DNA of 64,000 nucleotides from assembly GCF_900095865.1 (NCBI RefSeq), contig NZ_FMIZ01000006.1, positions 620,001 to 684,000 of the forward strand. The letters are read 5' to 3'. Under the pieces are notes generated by a model. That model saw only the letters and a program-made list of their open reading frames with translations, did no database searches and had not been told where the DNA came from. The number at the start of each line of letters is the position of its first letter. The stretch's first letter is position 1. Both the position numbers and the translations under genes were made by a program. This document shows positions 26,244 through 36,105 of the stretch, piece by piece. The stretch is from Massilioclostridium coli (lineage in GTDB: Bacteria > Bacillota > Clostridia > Oscillospirales > Ruminococcaceae).

Positions 26244-28117
26244 CAGGCTGCCATGGTTTGATGCCCGCCGCCACCAAGTTTTTCCATAATGACCTGAACA
26301 TTCACCGCTCCCAAACTGCGCCCGGAAATGTTAGTGGTTGTCCCAGTCTGATATAAAACAAACGACGCGTCAACATCCGAAATCCCCAACAGCTCGTCCG
26401 CTGCCTGAGGCGCAACCACACGCATATCGTCACATTGGAAATCTCCCATAGCGATGGCGCAGTTGCGGTAGGTTTCTGCATTGGAGACAATCCTTGTTTT
26501 TTGCTGGTAAGAATCAATCGTATTGGAAAACAGTTTGCGGACGGATACTGTGTCAGCCCCTCTGCCCTTTAAATAGGCAGCAGCTTCAAAGGTTCGGACG
26601 CCAGCACGCAGAACAAAATTTTTGGTATCTAACATAATACCCGCCAAAAGCCCTTCCGCTTCCGGCGCCTGTAAAACAACTCCATTCATGTATTGCGCCA
26701 ATTCGGTAATCATTTCTGAGGCGGAAGAAGCATATGGTTCATGGTAAAAGATAACAGCGTTGTCGATATAGTTGACCATTTTCCGGTGATGGTCGATGAC
26801 AACCACATTCTTGCAGCGTTCATACACACCAGGAGCTTCCACAACATCCGGGCTGTGGGTATCCACCACGACCAATAGGGTGTTTGGTGTAATCAAATCC
26901 CCGGCATCAGAAGGATGGACAAACATACCTTCTTCGCCATTTGCAGTCATTTTATCAATTAACGCAGTAGCAAGGTTCTTTTTATAATCCACAATGATAT
27001 AAGATTTTTTTCCTAACTGCCGGGCGATTTTCGCCATGGCAATTGAACTACCCATGCTATCCAAGTCTCCAAAGCGGTGACCCATTACAAGTACCCGCTC
27101 GCTCTGGTCAATAAATTCCCGCAAAGCAGTGGCGATAACCCGGGTTTTTACTTTGGTTCGTTTTTCAATCCCTTGGGATACCCCGCCGTAAAAATCAAAA
27201 CCATTGACTGTTTTGACAGCCGCCTGATCCCCGCCACGCCCCAGAGCCATATCCAACGCTTGGCTAGCAAAGGATTCACTTTCATATAGGGTAGTTCCAC
27301 CAGCTCCCACCCCAATGGATAAGGTCACAGTAATGCCTTTTTCTTTGGTTTTTTCCCGTACTGTATCTAAAATATGGAACCTTGATTCAATCATCTGCTC
27401 CAGATGCCGTTGCTCCACAACCGCCAAAAACCGGTCGTGGGAAAGCCGCCGGAAAAACCCATTGGTTTCTCCAAAAAAAGCCTCCAGGCTCTCGTCAATC
27501 ACACCTAAAATAGTGGATTTCGCACTTTCCTTTTTGCCTTCAAATACTTCGTCGTAATTATCCAGCATCACCAACATAACAGAAGGGTGGGAAAGTTCAT
27601 ATTCTTCCGCAATCGCGGTTAACGTTGTAATGTCTGAGAAATAAAAGGTATACAAGTCATGTTCTTCCACCGAAGTACCATAAACACAATAGCTTTTTCC
27701 ACGAAAGTCCACCTGTACACCACTGGGGGATAAAAATTCCTCCATTGGACGTTCCGAAATCCGGTTGAATTCCCATCCAATCATTTCATCCTGTTTTGCC
27801 AAAAAAGTTTGGAACTGATTGTTGTACCATAAAATGCGCCCATCTACATCGCACACCATAACAGGCATTGGGAATTCATATAATACTTTGCTCCGAGAGG
27901 TACCAAATTCTTTGGAAAGTAGCAGCATCAATGTACGTATCTCTCGGCGGAATTGGACCAAAATAACGACGCCTGCCGCCAACAGCAATAGCACAAATGG
28001 CGCAACAATAAAAAACGCCTGTTTGCTTTGGAAAAATAAAATTCCGGTTACCAGCACGCTTAATGCCATAATAATGATAATATAATTGCGGATTTTCCAA
28101 ATGGATTTGTTCTTCAT
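26150..28117 (-). CDS. gdpP: cyclic-di-AMP phosphodiesterase GdpP (DHH family)
   Basis: About 655 residues. Membrane protein that hydrolyses c-di-AMP to pApA and so sets potassium/osmotic homeostasis and wall stress tolerance. Domains: two N-terminal TM helices, a PAS domain (about 70-150), a degenerate GGDEF domain (about 165-300), DHH (GHRFGDLDSMGSS, VVDTHSPD, VIDHHRK about 444) and DHHA1 with GGGGHQ (about 616). The ATG at 28117 has AGGT 6 bases upstream; an ATG four codons earlier is possible. It follows rnj by 26 bases on the same strand, so the two are probably co-transcribed. Confidence 0.95.
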   Translation of the reverse strand: MKNKSIWKIRNYIIIIMALSVLVTGILFFQSKQAFFIVAPFVLLLLAAGVVILVQFRREIRTLMLLLSKEFGTSRSKVLYEFPMPVMVCDVDGRILWYNNQFQTFLAKQDEMIGWEFNRISERPMEEFLSPSGVQVDFRGKSYCVYGTSVEEHDLYTFYFSDITTLTAIAEEYELSHPSVMLVMLDNYDEVFEGKKESAKSTILGVIDESLEAFFGETNGFFRRLSHDRFLAVVEQRHLEQMIESRFHILDTVREKTKEKGITVTLSIGVGAGGTTLYESESFASQALDMALGRGGDQAAVKTVNGFDFYGGVSQGIEKRTKVKTRVIATALREFIDQSERVLVMGHRFGDLDSMGSSIAMAKIARQLGKKSYIIVDYKKNLATALIDKMTANGEEGMFVHPSDAGDLITPNTLLVVVDTHSPDVVEAPGVYERCKNVVVIDHHRKMVNYIDNAVIFYHEPYASSASEMITELAQYMNGVVLQAPEAEGLLAGIMLDTKNFVLRAGVRTFEAAAYLKGRGADTVSVRKLFSNTIDSYQQKTRIVSNAETYRNCAIAMGDFQCDDMRVVAPQAADELLGISDVDASFVLYQTGTTTNISGRSLGAVNVQVIMEKLGGGGHQTMAACQLENTNLEQGRQHLLDAIDQYLNSRTDKKS

Positions 28118-28155
28118 GCGATACCTCATCTACCTAGGTCATGTTGCTTTATCCT

Positions 28156-30000
28156 TTAAATTTCCATAATAATCGGTAAAATCATAGGGGAACGCTTTGT
28201 TTTACGGTAAATATAGCTGGACAATTCATCCCGGATAGCGGTTTTCATCGCGCCCCATTCCCGGATATTATTGGTATAGCACTGATCCAGCACCTGTACC
28301 AATAGATGTTTCGCCTCGTCCATCAAAGCTTCTGATTCCCGCACATACACAAAACCACGGGAAACCAGATCCGGTCCTGCCACAACGCAGCCGGACTCAC
28401 TTTCAATTGTAGTTACTACAACAATCAACCCATCTTCGGATAAAATTTTGCGGTCACGCAGCACGATGGAACCAACATCACCAATCCCCAAACCATCCAC
28501 GAAAATCTGTCCAGATGGTACGGTTCCCGCTACGTGCATATCAATATTATCAATCTCCAATACCTGGCCAATGGTACCAATATGGATTCTATTTGCATCA
28601 ATCCCCATGGTTTGCGCCAGTTCAGAGTGCTTTTTCAAATGTTTATATTCCCCATGTACCGGCATAAAATATTTTGGCCGTGTCAACGAGAGGATCATTT
28701 TCAATTCATCCTGGCAGGCGTGCCCAGAGGTATGCACCTCATACATGGATTCGTAAATTACCTTTGCCCCCAGTTTCATCAAGTCGTTGACAACTCGGGT
28801 AACATGCTTCTCGTTTCCTGGAATCGGGGAAGCGGAAATAATGATAAAATCCTCACTGGTCACGGTTACTTTGCGGTGGTCTCCAGTTGCCATCCTTGCC
28901 AAAGCGGACATAGGTTCCCCTTGGCTCCCAGTGGTGATAATCGTTAATTTTTCATGTGGGTAGCGGGAAATCGCGTCTACATTGATTAAAATATTGTTTG
29001 GAACTTTTAGATAGCCCAGCTCAATTGCCTTGCTCACAACATTTTCCATACTACGTCCAGAAATCGCTACTTTACGCCCATATTTTTCCGCGTTATCAAT
29101 AATCTGTTGGATACGGTGGATATTGGAGGCAAAAGAAGCCACGATAATACGCCGATTTCCAGCGCTGTTAAACAGCCGTTCAAAGGATTCGCCAATTTTC
29201 CGTTCTGCCATGGTATAGCCTGGACGTTCCGCATTGGTAGAATCGGACATTAGCAGCAGCACACCACGGCTTCCCAGTTCCGCGAATCTTGCTAGGTCAA
29301 TCATATCCCCTTCAATTGGATTATAATCCACCTTAAAGTCACCGGTATGGACAATAATCCCCGCTGGTGTATGGATCGCAAACGCAATAGCGTCTGGGAT
29401 AGAATGGTTTACACGAACTGCTTCCACTGCCATACAACCCATTTTTACTGTCTGTTTTGGCTGGATAACGTTTAAATTTGCTTTGTTTAATAATCCATGT
29501 TCCTTTAATTTCTCTTCAATTAATCCAATAGTCAAACGGGTTCCGTATACTGGTACGTTAAACCGTTTCAAAAAATATGGCACCCCGCCAATATGATCCT
29601 CATGTCCATGGGTAATCACAATACCACGTAAACGGTCGATATTTTTTTCTACATAGGTGTAATCTGGCAGTACTAAATCTACCCCCAGCATATCCGCGTC
29701 TGGGAACGCCATACCACAGTCTACAATAAACATATCCTGGCCGCATTCAAAGCAAGTCATGTTCTTTCCAATTTCATTTAAGCCGCCCAATGGGATAATC
29801 CGTACAGGGGTCTTACGCACTGGTTTACGTTTTTGCTGTGGTGCGCGTTTGGTTGTTTTTGCCGCTTGTTTTGGCTCCGCTGTTTTAGTGGTTTTTGGTT
29901 TCGCCGCTGTTTTGGTACGGTTGGCATATGGTTTGGTTGTACGGCGTTTTGTAGGGGATTTTGTCGTATTTTTTTGTTTATTTTGAGTTTCTGTAATCAC
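28156..30000 (-). CDS. rnj: ribonuclease J
   Basis: 614 residues, about 55-60 longer than typical RNase J because of an N-terminal Lys/Thr/Arg/Ala-rich, disordered-looking tail (residues 1-66). The metallo-beta-lactamase/beta-CASP core then begins at VRIIPLGGLNEIGKN, with zinc motif HGHEDHIGG (about 131-139), beta-CASP and the C-terminal domain. The enzyme has 5'-3' exo- and endonuclease activity in mRNA decay and rRNA maturation. Start GTG at 30000 with GAGAGGT. A strong promoter lies 280 bases upstream, giving a long structured leader. Only one RNase J is in the window. Confidence 0.94.
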   Translation of the reverse strand: MITETQNKQKNTTKSPTKRRTTKPYANRTKTAAKPKTTKTAEPKQAAKTTKRAPQQKRKPVRKTPVRIIPLGGLNEIGKNMTCFECGQDMFIVDCGMAFPDADMLGVDLVLPDYTYVEKNIDRLRGIVITHGHEDHIGGVPYFLKRFNVPVYGTRLTIGLIEEKLKEHGLLNKANLNVIQPKQTVKMGCMAVEAVRVNHSIPDAIAFAIHTPAGIIVHTGDFKVDYNPIEGDMIDLARFAELGSRGVLLLMSDSTNAERPGYTMAERKIGESFERLFNSAGNRRIIVASFASNIHRIQQIIDNAEKYGRKVAISGRSMENVVSKAIELGYLKVPNNILINVDAISRYPHEKLTIITTGSQGEPMSALARMATGDHRKVTVTSEDFIIISASPIPGNEKHVTRVVNDLMKLGAKVIYESMYEVHTSGHACQDELKMILSLTRPKYFMPVHGEYKHLKKHSELAQTMGIDANRIHIGTIGQVLEIDNIDMHVAGTVPSGQIFVDGLGIGDVGSIVLRDRKILSEDGLIVVVTTIESESGCVVAGPDLVSRGFVYVRESEALMDEAKHLLVQVLDQCYTNNIREWGAMKTAIRDELSSYIYRKTKRSPMILPIIMEI

Positions 30001-30118
30001 ATTATTACCTCTCTTAATTCTTTTTTTGATAGCAATATCATTTACTTATGTAACAAGAAAACAGGTGGTTCCATAGAAAAAACCCCTGTAAAAACAGATT
30101 TTCTGCAAAATAAACCAA

Positions 30119-30158
30119 GGCGAAAGCTGTTTTTCTCCTTTAAAAACAATTTTTCGCC
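30119..30158 (-). promoter_or_regulatory. hairpin in the long RNase J leader
   Basis: GGCGAAA pairs with TTTCGCC and an inner TGTTTTT pairs with AAAAACA, about 120-160 bases upstream of the rnj start within a ~275-nt leader. The minus-strand apical loop carries AAAGGAG. No terminator T-run follows. Role unknown. Confidence 0.45.
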
Positions 30159-30281
30159 ATACAGAGCCATCTGTTTCATTTAAGCCCGATCAGTTTTTAC
30201 AAGGCATCTTACAAAAATAGAGAGTTGAAAGCTAGGATATCCGATGCCCAAAAATAAAATTCCGAACAAATACTTAATTTT

Positions 30282-30310
30282 ATTGTATCTTGAAACCCGC
30301 ACTCTGTCAA
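30282..30310 (-). promoter_or_regulatory. promoter of rnj-gdpP
   Basis: Minus strand: TTGACA (30305-30310), 17 bases, TACAAT (30282-30287). Nothing else is visible in 30311-30493 apart from AT-rich sequence before the lysozyme gene. Confidence 0.8.
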
Positions 30311-30493
30311 TATATTTTTGTAGCTTCCTGAAATATTACCCATGAAAAACGCCGTTTCAATATGGTAATATAAAGCTAATCACATCCGTTTGGAGTATTG
30401 CCCATATGGCAAAAAATAATCATTTTGCAATCTCATCTGTTCTGTGCTACAATGAAAATTGTCTGCAAGCGATTTAAGATATAGGAGTCTAAT

Positions 30494-31243
30494 ATGAAAA
30501 GACGAAGATGGTTTTTTACCATATTTATTTTTGGTTTTATCGCTATTCTTTTCGGTATTCTCATTTGCTTTGGAATCATTCCTTGGAATACCCCTTCTAC
30601 AGAACAATATCCAGTTCGTGGTGTTGACCTCTCCCACTATCAAGGGGATGTGGATTGGCAGGTCCTCAGCCAAGAGGGGATACAGTTCGCGTTTATCAAA
30701 GCAACAGAGGGGAGTTCCTCCATTGACCCAAACTTCCACCAAAATTTTCAAAGGGCAACCAAAACCAGTTTGAGGATTGGGGCATACCACTTTTTCAGCT
30801 TTGAATCCGGCGGAATTACTCAAGCGGAACATTTTATCCAACAAGTTCCAAAATTCGCAAAGATGCTTCCATCTGTCATTGATTTAGAATTCTATGGGGA
30901 ATTTCAGTCCAATCCTCCTTCAAAGGAAGTGGTCCAGCGTGAACTTTCTTCCTGTTCCAATCGCTTGGAAGAATATTATGGAATAAAACCAATTATATAT
31001 ACCACATATTCTTGTTACAAACAGTATATTTCCGACTCTTTTTTACAACACGATATTTGGATACGGGATATCATGACCAGACCTCACTTAAACGATGAAC
31101 GCCAATGGACCTTTTGGCAATACACCAGCCGGGCAAGGTTAAGTGGCTACCAGGGAGATACCCCATATATTGATTGTAATGTTTTTTATGGGACTCAAAA
31201 GCAGTTTGACCAGTATCCGTATATCAAACAGGATACCGCTTGA
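30494..31243 (+). CDS. GH25 family lysozyme, membrane-anchored or secreted
   Basis: 249 residues. An N-terminal RRRW-led hydrophobic helix (about 7-30) acts as uncleaved anchor or signal, followed by a complete GH25 (Chalaropsis-type) muramidase TIM barrel: GVDLSHYQGDVDW (about 42-54), AFIKATEG, and the catalytic pair in VIDLEFYGE (about 128-136); DxE spacing is conserved. It would cleave beta-1,4 bonds between MurNAc and GlcNAc in peptidoglycan. No binding-module repeats are present. RBS ATAGGAG. Stand-alone gene before the DUF1015 gene. Confidence 0.92.
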   Translation: MKRRRWFFTIFIFGFIAILFGILICFGIIPWNTPSTEQYPVRGVDLSHYQGDVDWQVLSQEGIQFAFIKATEGSSSIDPNFHQNFQRATKTSLRIGAYHFFSFESGGITQAEHFIQQVPKFAKMLPSVIDLEFYGEFQSNPPSKEVVQRELSSCSNRLEEYYGIKPIIYTTYSCYKQYISDSFLQHDIWIRDIMTRPHLNDERQWTFWQYTSRARLSGYQGDTPYIDCNVFYGTQKQFDQYPYIKQDTA

Positions 31244-31348
31244 TATAGTTGTCCATTTTAAATAGATTTCATAAGCAGTATACAACATATCAGTATATAA
31301 ATTTTATAAAACTCTTTATTCAAAACAATAAAAAACAGGAGGATTTTT

Positions 31349-32626
31349 ATGGCACAAGTAACACCATTTCCAGCATTGCGGTTTACAGAAAAAGCAGGGC
31401 TGCCAGAACAACTAACCTGTCCACCCTATGATATTATCAGCGAACAGCAACGCCGTAACTATTTAGAAGAAAATCCCAACAATATTATTCGGTTGGAACT
31501 GCCACAGGGGGAAAACTGTTACCAACAGGCAGCGGATACCCTAAAAGATTGGTTAAACACCGGAATCCTCAAACAGGATGAAATTGATAGTTTTTATATT
31601 TATCAGGAATCATTCCAGATTGACGGCGTTCCTTACCAACTAAAAGGAGTCATCGGGCGGGTCACATTAGAGGAATTTGAAAAGGGAATTATCCTCCCCC
31701 ACGAAGAAACCCTTTCCAAAGCAAAAGAAGACCGCTTTAACCTGATGAAAGCCACTGGCTGTAACTTTAGCCAGGTGTATTCTTTATACCATGATGAAGA
31801 AGGGGAAATCACCCACTTGCTAAACCAAGCTAGCCAAGGGGAACCTTTGGTTTCGTTCACCGCAACCTATGAAGTAACCCATAGTTTGTGGAAATGTGAC
31901 GATCCCCAGTTGATCCAGCAGATTTCCCGTTTATTTGCGGATAAAAAACTGTACATCGCAGATGGGCACCACCGTTACGAGACCGCTTTAAACTACCGCA
32001 ACTGGCTACATGAACAAGGGATTGGACTGGAACAGGACCATCCTGCCAACAAAATTATGATGATGTTGGTAAACATGGAAAATCCTGGTTTAGTAGTGCT
32101 TCCAACCCATCGGATTGTCCGTGGATTAACCGAGTTTTCCATCGACCAGATTGTTGATAAAGCAAAAGAAAACTTTGAAATTGCCTGGTTTGCGGAAAAA
32201 GAAAAAGCTGAACATCAGATGCGGGAAGAATATGTCAAATACCGTACTACTTTCTTGCTGTACCATAACCACCGGTATACCCTGTTTACCTTAAAGAATC
32301 CTGCTATCATGGACCAGGTATTTCCAGAGAAAAGTAAAACCTACCGCAATCTGGATGTTGCTGTACTCCATTCTTTGATTTTAGAAAAGATTTTAGGGAT
32401 TGATAAGGAGAATATGGCGCAGCAAATTAACCTGACCTATACCCGCTCCAAACGGGAGGCAATCCAGGCGGTGGATAGCGGGGAAGCAAACTGCTGCGTG
32501 CTGTTAAACCCAACCCGTGTGGAAGAAATCCGGGACGTAGCAACCGCTGGAGAAAAAATGCCTCAGAAAAGTACCTATTTTTATCCAAAACTCATTACAG
32601 GCCTTGTTATGAATAAAATCCTGTAA
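31349..32626 (+). CDS. DUF1015 family protein
   Basis: 425 residues, the usual family length. The family signature is clear: an opening PFPALRF ... PPYDIISEQQ and the central ADGHHRYETAL (about 206-216), then HRIVRGL. DUF1015 proteins are widespread in anaerobes and of unsettled function; the DGHHR motif suggests a nucleotide- or metal-dependent enzyme, but no reaction should be asserted. In some genomes they neighbour serine/D-3-phosphoglycerate dehydrogenase genes, which are not seen here. Strong AGGAGG ribosome binding site; a terminator follows. Confidence 0.9.
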   Translation: MAQVTPFPALRFTEKAGLPEQLTCPPYDIISEQQRRNYLEENPNNIIRLELPQGENCYQQAADTLKDWLNTGILKQDEIDSFYIYQESFQIDGVPYQLKGVIGRVTLEEFEKGIILPHEETLSKAKEDRFNLMKATGCNFSQVYSLYHDEEGEITHLLNQASQGEPLVSFTATYEVTHSLWKCDDPQLIQQISRLFADKKLYIADGHHRYETALNYRNWLHEQGIGLEQDHPANKIMMMLVNMENPGLVVLPTHRIVRGLTEFSIDQIVDKAKENFEIAWFAEKEKAEHQMREEYVKYRTTFLLYHNHRYTLFTLKNPAIMDQVFPEKSKTYRNLDVAVLHSLILEKILGIDKENMAQQINLTYTRSKREAIQAVDSGEANCCVLLNPTRVEEIRDVATAGEKMPQKSTYFYPKLITGLVMNKIL

Positions 32627-32728
32627 TTCTCCGAAAATACGGCATTTTTACAGCTTAGTGTTCAAAGAATATTCACCATTTAAACAACAGGCGAACATGA
32701 AACTATGCTAAACTGAAAATAAACAATG

Positions 32729-32760
32729 GGCGGAGAAATTGTTTCCCCGCCCCTGCTTTT
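32729..32760 (+). terminator. terminator after the DUF1015 gene
   Basis: GGGCGG pairs with CCGCCC plus an inner GAAA/TTTC (one mismatch), followed by CTGCTTTT, 100 bases after the DUF1015 stop and 65 bases before the ABC operon. Confidence 0.55.
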
Positions 32761-32825
32761 GCAACAAAACAGCAGAACAGGCTGGAAACGGTCTGGGGAA
32801 GATTTGGACAATAGGAGGTCGCACG

Positions 32826-33950
32826 ATGATTCAAGTAGAGCATCTCACCAAACGCTACGGCTCCCGTAAGGCTGTACGGGATATCAGCTTTGAAGTAAAA
32901 CAGGGTGAGATTTTGGGGTTCCTTGGGCCAAACGGTGCAGGGAAATCTACCACAATGAATATATTGACCGGTTACCTCTCCTCTACGTCGGGGAAAGTAA
33001 CCATCAATGGATTGGACATACAGGAACAGCCAAACCAGGCCAAAAAAACAATTGGATACCTGCCAGAACAGCCGCCACTTTATCCAAATATGACGGTTCT
33101 GGAATATTTAGAGTTTGTATATAACCTGAAAAAAATCAATTTAGGTGGAAAAGGAAAGCAAAAAAAAGAAAAAAAATTCCAACATATCCTGGAAGTCTGC
33201 CAAAGAGTACAGCTTGACCAGGTAATGGACCGGTTGATTTCCAACCTTTCTAAAGGGTATAAGCAAAGGGTTGGGTTAGCGCAGGCAATGCTGGGGAATC
33301 CAGAAGTTTTAATTCTGGATGAACCTACTGTGGGATTGGACCCAAAACAGATTATTGAAATCCGCAGCTTAATCCAGCAGTTAGGCGAAACCCATACGAT
33401 TATTCTTTCTTCCCATATTTTATCCGAGATTCAAGCGGTTTGTAATCGTATCATCATTATTAACCAAGGAACGATTGTGGCGGATGACACCGCCGACCAT
33501 CTTACCCAAGCATTAAACGAAGAAAAAGAATATATTATCCGGGTAGCTGGTGAAGAACAACAGGTTTTACAGGTACTTCAATCCCTAGACCATATGCGGG
33601 AAATCCTTTCCTGTGGCAGCAAAGAAGAGGGGACTTGTGACTTTATCCTCCATCCAGAAACCGGAACAGAAATCCGTTTTGCTCTATTCCATCTATTAGC
33701 GGAACACAACCTTCCATTGTTGGAATTAAAGGATAACGCCCTAACCTTGGAAGAAGTTTTCTTAAAACTGATTGCCCAACAGCCTCCGATTTCAGAAGAG
33801 GATGAGGATAAAAGCGCAGTGGAAGAACAGCAAGATGACCAGGTTCCACAAGAAGGGGATATGGTTTTGGAAGATACAGAACAAAACACCTCTGTGGAAG
33901 AACCTGAACTGGAAAATATGGAAGAAAAACAAGATGGGGGTGAGCAGTAA
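32826..33950 (+). CDS. ABC transporter ATPase of a Gld-like system, acidic tail
   Basis: 374 residues from ATG 32826, chosen because AGGAGG is 8 bases upstream; the longer frame is unsupported. Nucleotide-binding domain: Walker A GPNGAGKST, signature LSKGYKQRVGLAQ, Walker B VLILDEPTVGLDP, and switch SSHILSE. After residue ~240 is the accessory domain of GldA/NatA-like ATPases, then an unusual ~55-residue Glu/Asp/Gln-rich acidic tail (from about 320). The stop and the next ATG share one base (TAATG), so it is coupled to the permease. First gene of a four-gene operon. Confidence 0.93.
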   Translation: MIQVEHLTKRYGSRKAVRDISFEVKQGEILGFLGPNGAGKSTTMNILTGYLSSTSGKVTINGLDIQEQPNQAKKTIGYLPEQPPLYPNMTVLEYLEFVYNLKKINLGGKGKQKKEKKFQHILEVCQRVQLDQVMDRLISNLSKGYKQRVGLAQAMLGNPEVLILDEPTVGLDPKQIIEIRSLIQQLGETHTIILSSHILSEIQAVCNRIIIINQGTIVADDTADHLTQALNEEKEYIIRVAGEEQQVLQVLQSLDHMREILSCGSKEEGTCDFILHPETGTEIRFALFHLLAEHNLPLLELKDNALTLEEVFLKLIAQQPPISEEDEDKSAVEEQQDDQVPQEGDMVLEDTEQNTSVEEPELENMEEKQDGGEQ

Positions 33951-34654
33951 TGGGGGCAATTTTTAAAAAAGAAATAAGAGGTTACTTTTCCTCTGCTTTA
34001 GCATACGTCTTTTTAGGGGTATTTTTCTTTTTCTCCGGCTTTTATTTCTTTGCCGGTGTCCTTTATCCAAACTCAGCGGACATCAGCCCAGTATTTGAAT
34101 CCATGTTTTTAATTATTATGCTGCTTGTCCCAATCTTAACCATGCGTCTATTTAGTGAGGAATTTCGTGCAAAAACCGACCAGTTGCTGCTCACTAGCCC
34201 AGTAGGAATCCACAGTATGGTGTATGGCAAATTTTTTGCTGCTTATCTGGTATTTGCCATTGGTTCCGCCATCACAATTATCTACGCCCTGATTATGGCG
34301 ATTTTTGCCCCGCTGGATTGGAACAGTATGGTGGGGAATATTCTAGGACTGCTTTTGTTGGGAGGAGCCTTAATCTCCATGGGGTTGTTCATTTCTTCCC
34401 TAACCCAAAGCCAAGTCATTGCCGCGGTGGGTTCCTTTGGCTTAATCCTGGTATTTATGTACATGGATACATTTGCGAGCTTGATTCCAATTGACTGGTT
34501 AAACAGTCTGCTTTCCCAGCTTTCCTTTATGGGGAAATACCGCAACTTTGTAGGCGGGCTAATTAATATTTCGGACATTTTGTATTTCATCAGCGTAGTT
34601 TTGGTATTTAACTTTTTGACCGCACGCACGCTGGAGAAAAAACGCTGGAGCTGA
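33950..34654 (+). CDS. ABC-2 permease, GldF-like
   Basis: 234 residues with six membrane helices; starts FKKEIRGYFSSALAYVFLGVFF, the usual opening of GldF-type ABC-2 permeases, and carries EEFRAKTDQLLLTSP, the conserved amphipathic coupling segment. It pairs with the ATPase upstream and the GldG-like protein downstream. In Bacteroidetes GldAFG supports gliding; in Firmicutes the same trio occurs without gliding and its cargo is unknown. Overlaps the ATPase stop by one base. Confidence 0.9.
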   Translation: MGAIFKKEIRGYFSSALAYVFLGVFFFFSGFYFFAGVLYPNSADISPVFESMFLIIMLLVPILTMRLFSEEFRAKTDQLLLTSPVGIHSMVYGKFFAAYLVFAIGSAITIIYALIMAIFAPLDWNSMVGNILGLLLLGGALISMGLFISSLTQSQVIAAVGSFGLILVFMYMDTFASLIPIDWLNSLLSQLSFMGKYRNFVGGLINISDILYFISVVLVFNFLTARTLEKKRWS

Positions 34655-34664
34655 GGTGATTGCC

Positions 34665-36101
34665 ATGAAGATAAAGAAACTATTGCAAAATAAAAAATTC
34701 AAACATGGCTCGTTGGCAACAGCGATTACCGCCATTTTTATTGCCATTATTGTGGTAGTGAATATTGTGGTAGCCCTGTTAATCGACCGTTTTGATTGGA
34801 AAATCGACTTAACTGCTAACCAGATTTACCAGGTAACAGACCAAACGGAAGAATACTTAAAAAATTATAACGAAAAAGTCACCATTTATGTATTAGAAGA
34901 GGAAGAAACGTTTAAAACCTATTCTGACCTTTACACTCAAGCATACTATATTATTGAAAAATTTGCTTCCTTAAATTCCAACATCACTACTGAATATATC
35001 AACCTGACAGAACACCCCGATTTTGCTACTAATTACCCGGATGTGGAATTGGTCAATGGGGATTTGCTTCTAGTGGGGGAAAACGGACGGTACCAGGCAT
35101 TGACTGGAGACGACCTGTTTACCCAATCCTATTCCGACGATTACCAAACCTCTGAGGTTCTTTCTATGGCAGAACAGTCAATTGATTCCGCCCTGGCGTA
35201 TATTGTAGGGGAAGACCCAGTGAATGTGGCAATGATTTCCGGTCATGAAGAAATTGACTTATCCTCCATCCAGGATGTATTTGAAAAAAGTAACTACAAT
35301 TTTAATTCGGTTAGCCTGCTAACAGGCACCATTCCGGATGATACTGATATGGTGCTTATCGCATGCCCATCAGTGGATTATACGGCAGATGAAATTGCAA
35401 AATTAGTTTCGTTTTTAGACAATAACGGTCAATTAGGAAAAACCGTAACCTATTTTGGAAGTGCATCTCAAGGGACACTTCCAAACCTAGAAGCCTTCCT
35501 ATCTAAATGGGGAATTCAGGTACAGGACGGCGCTATCCATGAACTGGATTCCAATATGATTTACCAAAACTCATTAACTCCATTTACTACAGTAAATGCC
35601 AACGATTACACATCCAATATGCCAAATACTAGCACCAACATCCTAACCCCATACCTAAAACCAATGCAGGAAGGAAAAGCGGATAGCGGTATCACCGTTA
35701 CCACCTTGGCCACAACCAGTGAAACCTGTGTCCGTCAGCCAGCTGACGCAGACGCGAATTGGCAGCCTACCAACGATGAGCTGCAATCCTATGCGGTTGC
35801 CTTAGCTGCAAAGAAAACTTCTGGTGAAAATAGTTCGCAAGTCATTGCGTATGCCTCTGTGGATATGCTGGCGTTCTTATCCGAACCAGTTGTCAATAAT
35901 GGCGATTTTGTATTAGCTACTTTTAACGCTGCCGCAAACCGTGAAAATACCATACAGATTACTCCAAAAAGTCTAACTGCCAGCACCTTGGGGATCTCCT
36001 CTTTCCAGGGATGGTTGCTGTTGATTTTATTTGTCATTATTGTCCCTGTTGCTGTCCTAATAACGGGCTTAGCTGTATGGATGCGTAGGAGGCACCGTTA
36101 A
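34665..36101 (+). CDS. GldG-like ABC transporter auxiliary protein
   Basis: 478 residues from ATG 34665, which follows GAGGTGATT; a GTG nine bases earlier is inside that site. A TM helix near the N terminus (about 18-42), a large extracytoplasmic domain (ABC-type uncharacterised transport system, GldG family) with FDWKIDLTANQIYQVT and a Rossmann-like VAMISGHEEID ... LIACPSVDYTADE, and a C-terminal TM helix (about 450-472) ending in RRRHR. It probably sits outside as the partner of the permease. Third gene of the operon. Confidence 0.88.
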   Translation: MKIKKLLQNKKFKHGSLATAITAIFIAIIVVVNIVVALLIDRFDWKIDLTANQIYQVTDQTEEYLKNYNEKVTIYVLEEEETFKTYSDLYTQAYYIIEKFASLNSNITTEYINLTEHPDFATNYPDVELVNGDLLLVGENGRYQALTGDDLFTQSYSDDYQTSEVLSMAEQSIDSALAYIVGEDPVNVAMISGHEEIDLSSIQDVFEKSNYNFNSVSLLTGTIPDDTDMVLIACPSVDYTADEIAKLVSFLDNNGQLGKTVTYFGSASQGTLPNLEAFLSKWGIQVQDGAIHELDSNMIYQNSLTPFTTVNANDYTSNMPNTSTNILTPYLKPMQEGKADSGITVTTLATTSETCVRQPADADANWQPTNDELQSYAVALAAKKTSGENSSQVIAYASVDMLAFLSEPVVNNGDFVLATFNAAANRENTIQITPKSLTASTLGISSFQGWLLLILFVIIVPVAVLITGLAVWMRRRHR

Positions 36102-36105
36102 GCCT

